Shown piece by piece: positions 12,301 through 24,300 of a stretch of 64,000 nt of DNA (the stretch's first letter is position 1; every line of letters starts with the position of its first letter). The stretch is from Siphonodentalium dalli. Its lineage: Eukaryota > Mollusca > Scaphopoda > Gadilida > Siphonodentaliidae. A model generated the notes under the pieces. It did not search any database. It saw nothing but the letters and a program-made list of their open reading frames with translations, and was not told the origin of the DNA. The position numbers were made by a program, and so were the translations under genes. The stretch spans positions 115,803,509-115,867,508 of the forward strand of contig CP136068.1 of assembly GCA_032622095.1 (NCBI GenBank). The letters are read 5' to 3'.

Positions 12301-15300
12301 CATAATGGTTCGAAATGACATCACATCGATAGAAATGGTTGATTACATCACAGACTGCGAACTGGAGTGGGTCAAAATAAAAATGCACCAACGGAAAGAC
12401 ATGCTGATAGGGAATTTCTACATGCCACACAGAAACCTAAATGACATCAAACAACTAGAAGAGTCACTGAAAAAGATCCCCAAGAGCAAGAATATCCTAT
12501 TGACCGGTGATTTCAACTGCCCCTCTATCAACTGGGAAACACTTACGGTCAATTGTAATGCCAACGATACAGAAGTTCAACAGCAGCTCGTCAACCTCAC
12601 AAATTCACCAGACCAGCATCTCTCCCAATTGCAAATGAAACCAACACGAGAGAATAACAACCTTGATCTTGTATTTGTTTCAACTCCATCACTAGTGAAG
12701 ACCGTCGACACAATACCAGGCATCTCGGACCATAACATTGTGGTCACAGACATGGAGATCAAACCGCAATACCAGCCATCAATACCGAGAAAATCATACA
12801 GCTTCAATAGAGCAAATTGGGGAGCCATAAAATCTGATCTCAAACAGATGAACAACACCATCATCACCGAATCACAAAATGACGCAGATATAGAAACACT
12901 CTGGACGATGGGACAACTATAAACTAATACAAAGAGAATGCAAAAAGATGATTAGACACGAAGAGTGGAGACACATAAACAAAAACATCACTGAAGGCTT
13001 AACCAACAATAACAGCAAACCATTTTGGAGCTACGTCAAGTCAAAAAAGAACGACTCAATTGGCGTCGCTCCACTGAAGATAAAGGGGAAATTAGAAACC
13101 AGCTCAGAAGGGAAAGCCAACATCCTATTACAACAATTCAAATCAGTCTTCACGCACGAACCACCAGGAGAAGAAATGCCAACAATGAACACCAAACCCA
13201 CGGATGACATAGAAGAATTAACCATCGACAAAGAAGGGGTAGAGAGATTATTGAAAAAGGTTAAAACACACAAAGCACCAGGCCCTGAAAACCTGCCGAA
13301 CCTAGTTCTCAAAGAATGTGCAACAGAGCTGGCAAACCCACTAACAAAAATATTCAACCGCTCATTGAAGACAGGCACACTACCTCTGGATTGGAGATCA
13401 GCAAACATATCCAGCATATATAAGAAAGGTGACAAACATAATGCTGAGAACTACCGCCCCGTCTCGCTGACCTCCGTTCCGTGCAAGCTGCTAGAACATA
13501 TCATATACAGCCACATCATTAATCACCTAGAAGAACACAAAATCCTAACTTTACTCAACCATGGTTTCCGGTCAAAGTACTCTTGCGTAACTCAACTAGC
13601 AGTAACAACTGATGACATATTACAATCATTCGACAACGGCAAACAAGTTGATGTTGCCATCCTGGACTTTTCTAAGGCATTTGATACGGTGCCTCACCGT
13701 AAATTGCTTCACAAACTGCAACATTATGGCATCAGAGGCCAGCTGCACAACTGGATGAGCTCCTTCCTACAAAATCGGAAAATGAAGGTAGTAATCGACG
13801 GGAAACAATCAGAGGAGGTACATGTAGAATCTGGAGTACCCCAAGGAGCGGTGCTGGGCCCGTTGCTATTCCTATGTCATATCAACGACCTACCAAATGA
13901 CATCGCCTCTAAAATCCGCCTCTTTGCAGACGACTGCCTATTATACCAAGAAATATCATCGTTTAAGGATCACCTCAAAATGCAGAAAGATTTAAACACA
14001 CTGAACGATTGGGCCAACACCTGGGGGATGAAGTTTAACACCAAGAAATGCCATATCCTATCAATCAAGAAAAAATCCAACTACTACTACACACTAAACA
14101 ACGAGGTACTCGCAGAGGTCAACGAACATCCGTACCTCGGAGTGACACTCACAAATAACATGGATTGGAGTTCCCAGATCAACAACATCTCGAGGAAAGC
14201 ATCATACACCCTTAGCTTCCTCCAACGAAACCTTAAGCAATGCTCAGAAGACCTACGCAAGCTAAGCTACATATCGCTAGTAAGATCAAGTATGGAATAT
14301 GCAGATATAATATGGGACCCATACGAAAAACGAAACATCGATAAACTTGAGAAAATCTAAAGAAGAGCAGCTCGTTTTATCAAAAAAGACTATAGAAGCA
14401 GATTTGAGGGTGCGGTCACAAACATGCTAATTGACCTAAAATTCCAACCACTCGAGACCAGGAGGAAAACCAACAGGTTGACATTTTTGCACAAAGTAGT
14501 GGACGGGGCCTTCCCAGCCATTCCCCCACAAAAGTATGCAAACTACTCTCTAAAACGAGTTCGTAAGAAAAACAAACACCTGGAGGGATACGAAACATCC
14601 AAATTCCCTCAGCATCTCATACGAAACCACGAAAGATGCTTCGAACTCCCGCAAACAATAAACACGGAAGAATACAAACATTCAGTGTTTATTAGAGCAA
14701 AGATCGATTGGAACCAGCTGGACGGGAAATTCTTAGATAGCCTGGACTCTACAACATCATTCCAGGAGTATCTACAGGAAAACATCTAGCGCCTCCACAC
14801 CCGTCGTAACACGCCAGAACTGGTTCCTACGACGTAACACTACAGATACAGACAGAATAAAAAACACATCCACAAAAAAAAAACGAACAAAATAGAACAT
14901 ACAAATCGAAACACAGAAACAACAACAAAACATATATATACCAATGGCTGGAAATGTTCCGATTTTTATCGATAATTTCAGTCTACAATTTTACTGAAAG
15001 TAGGAAAATATTATACTTTTGGTCTGAAAACGTCGTTATCTTATGGGAGGGCACGTCACAGAGCGATAGCGCCGTAGTGTTTCAGATATGAGCCAGGGAC
15101 GAGTCTAGTCTAACCGTCGCCCCACATGACGTCACCGATTGACGCGAAAGCGGAACGAGAATTTAATTAGAATCTCAGTGATAAAACAACTCGAAAACTC
15201 AATGCTAGAAACATTTGAAAGAGTAGTTGATGACTATATTGCATATTCCTGATTCTTACAGACACTATATATACATCTACCATTGTAGTTCAGCCGTATT

Positions 15301-18300
15301 CATGTTTTTGCAATGTTCAACTGACCGCTCAAAATTCGTGCCGTGTTTTTCATTTGCCCACTTTTCGGAATACCGTTCATAACAACGTGTAGTTACTGCG
15401 AAAACAAAATTAATAATCATGAATCAGACTGATTAACAGGCTGATGAACATGGATAACTTAATTGGGGAGTTAATAATTTTACCGGAGATCGCTAAACAG
15501 TCGCTTCGGATTTGACTCCGTGTTGTGTGTGATTTGTGTGTTGATAATTATTGAGAAAATATTGAGTCATTTTAAATGTAAATCGTAGCCAAACAAGTAC
15601 TTTTAAGTGCTATGGATATTTTATTGCTGAATATTGAAGTTGAGGTGTATAAATTTATTTTCTGAAAGTTTGCTTGGTCGTTGCCAATTTCGACCCATTT
15701 ATTTTCGGCCCATCAACCAAAATTCGGAGATCATCCAACGGAAAATCCTTTTGTGCCAATTCATTTTCTGAGATGGATTAATAGTCGATATTTGAAAATA
15801 AAGTGTTATCGTTGTAAGTATAAGCCATAAACGTCGTTTGTTCCGTGGTCCGGTGGTTAGCGCGTCGGACTTGTGTTGCTGTCATGCGTTCGCGCCTCCA
15901 GCTGGCCAAAGTGAGTTTCACACAACAGTGGCTTGTCCAAAAATCGATTAGCGGGCAATTGTGAGATCGCACGCTGTTCGAATTTCGCGCCAAGTTGTGA
16001 CCCCTGAGCAAGGTCACTCGTACTGTGTCTGTTTCGCTCCACCCCAAGCGTTAACACGGGTACCCGATTATGAGCAGTGAAAGATCTTGTCGGTATGCTA
16101 GTCACATTGTGATAGCTGCACCTCCCCCTGTCCCCGGGGAGCAGTAGATGGATTACTGAATGTTCAGGCTCATCGGGGTAATAATTGTCCAACGCATTGA
16201 AACTAATTCCAGCGGGCAACCAGCCTGACTGGTACATGTCTAATGCGTGTAATTAAATGAATGATTATTATTATTATTATCACAACCCAAAAGGGTTGTT
16301 TTACGGTATTGCGTATGTGACGTCAGTAATTTCTATACCCCATCAACATGAAAAAATTGTTTTTACATCCGGGCGATTCAGACCTATGGGGCCCTATGGT
16401 GGCCGCCATGTTGGAATAGAATTGACAAATTAATAAAACGAATTTATTTTTCTTCTTCGATCAGCCTCCCCATAGCAACACTATTAAATTTGTAACACAA
16501 AATCAACCTTATTCAAAATTAAATGCTTAATGTGGATTTAGCTGACACGGGCGCATAGCATTCGGCAAACCTCGCCAGATTCCGTACCGTTAAAGTTTGA
16601 ATATTACGTCACCTGGCAGGCCATAGCAACGTTGGAAATGATGACGTAATTTCTTTACAAAATGGTGGCGCTCTCTTATTTGCGAAATTTGAAATTGAAT
16701 TGCTTGTTATTGTTATCGCTCGTATTTTAGATGTACAACGGTATCACAGCACGTAAGCGTTAAGAACAAACGATAAAGCACAAGCGAAGATAGCACAACG
16801 AGCCCATTACTGGAATGACTTTAGAGTCAAAGCAGTCAAAAGAAGAAGAACAACAACAACACTAGAACTTGTTTTGAACTTGGAAGTTTAAAACTTAATA
16901 AAAGTGAAAATCAGTCATTCGGAAAGAAACTCAATGACGAATCTGTGACTGACAAAAATATGAAAATGAAGGTCACTGGGGTGAAATGTGGACTGGTCTG
17001 TGCAGACTGATCACCACGGCGATTTGACTTGTTCTGTTATTGTTCAATTTTAAGTCTGTTTTCACCTGGACTGGTTAGACTTAGACTTAAACTTAGAGTT
17101 GCAACTGCAAGCGGCAAATTGTTCAGTCTACTAACTAACTACTTCTCTAAATAGTAAATTTAATTGTTAATATATCAAACACTGTCAGATCAAGCCTCAA
17201 CTTGGGTCAAGGAAATCAGAAAATGGACATTTTAGAGCTGACTCATTTACTCATTTACTCAGTATAGACAGTATAGTTCAGTCATGAACCGTTGAACGTA
17301 GCACGTAGCTGGAACTTGTGGAAGCAGTATCCAGTGAAAGCGGTAATGTGGCCTTCTAATCTAATAATATTAGGATTGTATTAGTCAATTTAGTAATTAC
17401 AGATTAGTAAATTTAGTTATCAACGACTTCAGGCTCAGCCTCACCCACTCACTGTGAATGTGACTCAGGTCAAAATTCAATTCTAGCCATCTACAGAGCA
17501 GTCAACACACAGATGTAACAAACATGTAAAGCCCAGTGAATTGGTGACTAACAAAGTGAGTCGTTTATCTTCTTGTTGAGTGAAGGAAAAGAAAGAACAT
17601 CTCCCAATCCCACTTGGTCTCGGCACACTGCAGAGTTCATGCAGTGACTGGTGAGAGGATATGCTTCTGGGCCAACTTTCCATCTGTGTGTATGAATTCT
17701 GTTTCATGTGATGGACACATCAAGTTAAATATAATAATTATAATGCATGGTGATTAGTTTTAGCATTCTCACATATTAAATAATTCATGATTTTAACACT
17801 GTGTTCTCGATTTAAACCTTAAGCATTAAGCGGGAGCTTGACCAGCATGGCTAGCATATATATTAACGAGTGGCTATTTGTGGAAAAATTATTAAATATA
17901 GCCCTGCGTACTTGCTATTGTCGACTTGACACATTGGGATTGGAATAATATGTATGCTAAATATAATAATTCCAGGCCAACTTAGTTGAACTGTCACGAC
18001 CTTCTTGTTATACATGTACATGACTGATGAGGCAATCGTATAAATGTTTAATCTAGTAGCATTTTCTCAGACCATGCCATGAATATCTATGTATCTATGC
18101 CCATCAAGAATGATATATTCCACCAGTACAAAGTTTTTGCTGTTGCGATAGGGAAGTAACTAGTACAGTTAATAAATTATGAAGTACCTTTCATTAATAA
18201 TGTGTGTCATAGAATGTGAAGATCCAACTTTGAAATGGCAAGATTTAAATGACTTTGTGGTGGATTTTCCTTTGCGTCCCTCATACTAATGTCATTCCTC

Positions 18301-21300
18301 CTGGGCAATTATTAAAATGTTTATATACTATCAGATGCCTAACAATAGTGTCAGCATGTGCCGCATGATTAGTAATTTCAGATAAAATTCTCAACGATCA
18401 TTAAGTTTTTTCGCATAGAGACATATATAGAATTAAAGGCACGTGCGGCCTTAATTGTCGAAAATATTCATATTTGTTCCAAACACCGTAAACAGAAAAA
18501 CATTAAAACGCATACAGTTCCGTTCATATATACCATGACCATCGCGTAAACAGCATGTTATAATAAAGACCTACTATATTTGACATAAGCAAGAGTCTGA
18601 TTGTGTTACAGAAGACAGCACAATGCTACTGGCTAATCACACACAAATGGCATAAACGCTCTTTATTAGTTCCATATCAGGTATTCACCAACAAAGAACG
18701 CTCTTTATGTTTACCATCATAATATAAACAAACACCAGAAGGGTAACTTTTATGCTTTTGTTTACATAACAATGGTCAAACAAATGACCATAACATACTG
18801 TTTATGCGATATTTCTTATTTGTATACGGACAAAGTCTATCTACATTTTGATGTTCTTTCTGTTTGTGGCGGTTTTTGACGGGTGGAAATATTTCCACAG
18901 GATACCCACCGCCAAGGCCAACCGTGTCTTTAAATTGAAATAGAATTAAATTTCAATCAATATTGTTAATTTCAGTCTAGGTCTCCGCTATCACTATTAT
19001 TGACCATCACAATGCTTAGACATCTGAGAGTACGATATAAGCTCACAAAAGTCATGAACAAGCATGCAATCTCGAGCTGGGACCACCCTTAATACTTGTT
19101 TCTCATCATCTACTTCACAGAAGGGGTCACCCCTAAGTAGTAACCGTATAGGAAACACACCGAACATACCACTATGACATCAGTTTGTTTGATCTAAATT
19201 ATTTAGCCCCAAAACAATAGTCATTTGGCAAATTATCTCATTCCTTTTCGAAGTGCCTGTCATCTACTGAAGTTGGATCCTACCAGGGCCATAAATTATG
19301 TCTCATTGAGTCATTGTGTCCCATCCATGTAAATCGCTGAAAGTCAAGCATACATAAACGTTACCTCTATAAATAAATCAGATGTGGCTATGTGAAATAT
19401 GCATTAAATCCCCGTTTTCATAAAAATGTATTCAGTATTATATGTAAATTTATCCAATAAAGATATTTTTCCCTTGAAGGTCCTCAATCCGAATCAATAG
19501 TCCCCATATCATCAGATTCCAACAACAAGAATTTTTTTTGAAATGCCGCTTCAGTTGACAGAATTAATTGCTCGAAAATAATGCTAACTGCAGTCAATTA
19601 TGGCATAAAATTGACAAAAACCTGTAATTTATTTATCAACTTTTTGCTCAACGAATATTGCTGGTTTGTCAAACATATGACACACACAAAAAAAACTCAG
19701 TTGATTTTAGAGTTATCCATCTCCATCTGCAATTTGGTCAGAGAAAGTATTCTTGTCTGCTGTTTGCTGGGCCACGTAAAATTAAAATGATAGATTTTAA
19801 AAATCGGTATCTGATCACTCTGAGCTTTGATGTTGTGGGTTCCTCGACTTGAATCAAATATTTTTCACCTCTGAAGTCAAGGAAATAGTAATCTGCGAGG
19901 GTTAATTCGGATTGAGTACCTTTAAAATTGCAAAAATTAAATTAAATAATTTTGCCTTGAAAGTTGGTTGCTTGGCCAGATTCAACCTTCACCTGCCGAT
20001 TGCATTTTGAAGAAATATAGTAACATGTGCTATATGGCTAATATCTCTTGACTGGCGCCATGGATATTGGTCTGGAAATAGGAAGAAATGTTAGAGGCAA
20101 TATCTCACTCTGACCCATGTCTAACTGTGGCCCACATTCCCACATTCCTCTATATCTGGGGCTGCAACATATTCTCGTGCAAATACGTTTATTTGTACCT
20201 AAATATTCACATATGTTCATATTTTTTTAATTTATTTAAATTTGTTTAAATAAAAATTTAGAAAAACTAACGGCATTATTCACTCTGCCAGGGCACCCCG
20301 AGTCACCACACCAAATTTCGCTGAAATCTGAGCACCAATATTAACAAAGACATGTTGGTCTCAACTTTACTCCAGTCTTATATTATTATATATGTATATA
20401 TAAACAGTCCCATGAAACATGTATACATTTATTGATGGACGTGTCATGGGCTCTTCATACAGGATCAGGTTCATTATTCCGAAGGTTCCATATTCCGAAG
20501 GGTCGCTATCCCAAAGGTTCTTATTAAGAAGGTTCGCTATTCTGAAGGTATGCTATTCTGGGCGTATTTAACCAGAAAAGATGGACAACTCTAATACCAA
20601 GTAGTTATTATTACCACGATTTTACAGTTATCCATCTTTATCTGGAAGACCGCCCGTTTTGACCTCGTCCTGGCACGATTAGGCCCAGAACAATAAAAAT
20701 AGCAAACTGCAAAGATCGATATCTAATTACTCTGAGCTTTGATGGGTGGGTTCGACACTAATCAAATATTTTTTTCCCCACCGAAGCCAAAGAAAGAGTA
20801 ATTTAGCAGCGTCTTATCGGATTGAGTGCCTTTAAGTTATTTCCTTCATAAAAAGAGTCTTATGATAAAGAACCCTCTCAATACTTTAGAATATAGATAA
20901 TAGAATGAAACTTCAAAATAACAAGTTATAAAAACCTTCTGAATATTGAGGAATATAGAGAACGTTGTGAATAGCGAAACTTCGGTATAATGAACCTTGG
21001 GAATAGCGAACCTTTGGACATAGAGTGACATGTCCCCGTCCTATGGCCCATACGCACTGGCGTGATCGTATATCCCAAGTTGGCCAGAAATACAGGCACC
21101 CCTATGAAACATACATTTATCATTTTATAGATGGACGTACGTGTTTTGGGTTGTCCATACGTACTGACGTAATCATATTATATAAGCGTATTTATTACAT
21201 GATCCTACCCTTATTCCATTCAATAAACCCATTCTATAAATTTTGATATTAAACGTTCGTTTAATAACAGGAAATAGTCCCAGGTGACCTTTGACTTCCG

Positions 21301-24300
21301 GTTTGTCGACCTGTTAACATTCCGTACGCTACGTCTCAAAATACTATGGCTTCCAATATTTTTCCAACAAACTATTACGAATGAAGAGTTTGAAAAGTTA
21401 TGTCATTAAATATACGCCATTAAATGCGCTAAAAAGTCTGTATTTATCTGGGACTATTTCGTTACGTGGGAAAATGACGAATAGTTACGTGAAACGTCAT
21501 CGCATGCCTTATAGAAGCCGACGTTAATTTCGCGTCACATTTGTCGATTTAAGTATGTTTTGTCGGTGTTTTGGGTCATGTAATAAATATAATCTACAAC
21601 TCGTCCCCAGTTTATAGCGGAAATTACAAAACTCGTCCAGTAAATTAGGTCTGGACCTCGCCAAAGGCTCGGTCCAGACCTAATTTACTGGACTCGTTTT
21701 GTAAATTCCGCTATAAACTGGGGACTCGTTGTAGATCCTCTATATATGTCTCAGTGGGCGAACAACATACTTAGTATGTAGTTCGTCCACTGAGACATAT
21801 ATACGCTCATAGATCAATCGAAAAACGACGTTGATGGCATTTATCAGAACACTTTCAAAATATTTTTGGTCTGACATCTCGTGATGTCCAGCTGATAGGG
21901 CCTATACAGTTTGACCGGAAGTGTGGGGGGGGGGTAAGACAGCTAATTCCAAACCACACGAGGCCACGTCTCTGAATACATGCTGTTGTCCGTTTGTTAT
22001 TGATCAAGCACTAAAACATTGCTATGTAATATTTACATATATACAAACATGTACATGCATTTGATTGCAAATGCTGGATTTTGGTTGGTTGAAATCACAT
22101 CACGTGACGTCACTCGCAGTCACTAGCGTGTTTCAATATTTTATGGAAGCCACTTGCACCATTGCAAATTGGCGCCAGACTGATCTTGCCAAATGACGTG
22201 CCATTTCGGTGTATATTTAGAAAATGACGTTGAATTTCTTGCGTTCCATATAGTATATATGAATGCAAATTGTTTTCATGACAGAACTACTTGCATTCAT
22301 ACGCCATGGAACGCAATTAAATCAACATCCATTTAAGAAATGTATGTGCGCGACGTCCAATCAACCAACATCCCGCATTATGTTGAGTTCCACAGATTGC
22401 ATGCATGTATGATTGTAACTATTTTTAAATAGAAGACCCACCTGGCATTCGGGGTTTTCCAAAGTTCTTAGATTTCTTCTTCACTGAAACAGGAATTAAT
22501 GATCAGCATAAATAGTGAGCGATAAGCAAAACACTCAACACCGTGGCAATTATTTTTAGGAGAGTGATTCACGGTGACTCATTCAACACCAAAATCTTGG
22601 GAGGCGGTGAATCGCTAGCGGCATTTCTAACCAAAGTTAGGGTCTCCCCGGTGATGAGTGTTTTGCTTATCGCATACTCTTTAAGTACTTTTTGTTTACT
22701 TAACATGGCGTTTGTTTACATTACACAGAGTTCTAAATGACAATAACATGCAATTTACCCGAAATTTATGATTGGTATAAGAATAAAATTTATCAATAAT
22801 ATAATATTCTTTAAGTCTATATATATGGCGGATTTAACGGATGTGACTATTTTAACAGCAAAACCCGCCACCAGAGCTTATCGTATCTGGAATGGCATTC
22901 GGGACAAGACATATCGGATATAAAGTTTTTGACATTCCGCCGCTCAAATGATAAGTATCAAAGCATGTAATATTAACCCTTTCGTGACTGGAGCTTCCAG
23001 GGGGAGTCGGAAAAACTTTGCAGGCACGTATGCTGATTTTTTACTTTCGACCCTTGTTGTGACCCACCCACCCCCGCGTCCCAATTTTTTTTCCGTTTTG
23101 GGCAATTTTTTCCGACCATTTTTTGACACCCCCCCTTTTAACACTAAAACAGAGATTTGCGGGGGAAAATTCACTGTAAACAGCTGTATATGTGCATACT
23201 ATTAGTCACGGATGTTAACATTGACGTGTAAATGGGGTCATTCGGTAAATAAAAAACATGGCTGCCAGCAGCCATCTTGGATTTCAAAATTCAATCCATT
23301 AGCATGGGCTAGAGGCTATACTGTTTGTCTGATCATCATGAAATTTGTCATTATGAAATTTGTCATTTATGTTAATATTGACATATAGATGTGTTTTAAG
23401 CCAAACTCATTGCAAAAAACAGTCAAAAAGACTTGCAGCAAATATATTTTTGAGTTGCTGAAACAATTGTTTGTTGGTTCTATCGACCACCCACCCACCC
23501 CGGCATACGTGCCCGGAAAAATCTTTTTTCCACCCGCCTGGAGCTTCCTGAAATTTTACGATAACCCAGTGCCAATGCATTCCCTTATATATGCGAGTCA
23601 GCAATATAGGCAGCCTCGCATATATAAGAGAACATATTGGCCTAAAAAAAATTACATTTACCTTGTAAGCCAGGGCATTTTCTTATATATGCGAGGCTCC
23701 TTATTGGAGACTCGCATGCATATATAAGAGAATACACTGGCACAGGATCTTTAATGTTGCACCAGTGCATCTCCCGTCATGAAAGGGTTAACAAATATTA
23801 CCTGAAGCATATATGCTTCTCGATGTATCAACATTTAATCATTACGGAGTTTGTAAGAAAAGTCTATGTAAAGTATAACAAAGGCGTTTATTTGTTTTAT
23901 TAGACGTGCATCTGTCGCATAATGCACGATGACATATATAATTATTACGAATAACTATTTGTTGTCGTAATTTTTTCGGACGGTCCAAAAACCTTATAGA
24001 ACTACGAATCCGTTTGTGAGACAATCGTGCTTGCCACTCGCAGTAAGGTGATTACGGATCTTCGTGCCGTGATTATTTTGTACTTAATTATGCTGTTGTC
24101 AGGCCATAGCATAGCGCTTTGTGTTTCGCAAGATTGTCGTGTTTCACCACGACGAATGATTTGATTGCCACTAATAGATAAACTCAAGGCCACACGGTGA
24201 TCACAATTTAAGGACACAATCTTAGAGTCATCATCTACATTGAGGAGCTGAGTAACGATCGAAAACTTACTACTATATCGTGTATTTGTGAGTTTTTTGA

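Larger units (their letters stand above)
10471..14940 (+). mobile_element. CR1-like non-LTR retrotransposon (near full-length, defective)
   Basis: A two-ORF LINE lies antisense within intron 1 of the lectin gene. ORF1 encodes an SGNH/esterase-type protein; ORF2 carries a 2A-like motif, a PHD finger, APE-type endonuclease and reverse transcriptase. An esterase ORF1 with an APE-type ORF2 is characteristic of the CR1 group. The 3' end is A-rich with AAC repeats. Runs of AT (10454-10471 and 14932-14940) could be the target duplication, but low complexity makes the boundaries approximate. ORF1 is intact; ORF2 is broken by two frame changes, a probable internal deletion and one nonsense codon. Confidence 0.75.

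Noticed and set aside
15841-15915. Functional tRNA gene
   Set aside because: A and B boxes are present but no cloverleaf with acceptor stem closes, and the sequence continues into a SINE body and ATT tail.
15778-16237. Minus-strand 89- and 126-aa frames as genes
   Set aside because: They lie inside the SINE, in antisense, and contain the complemented pol III promoter boxes.
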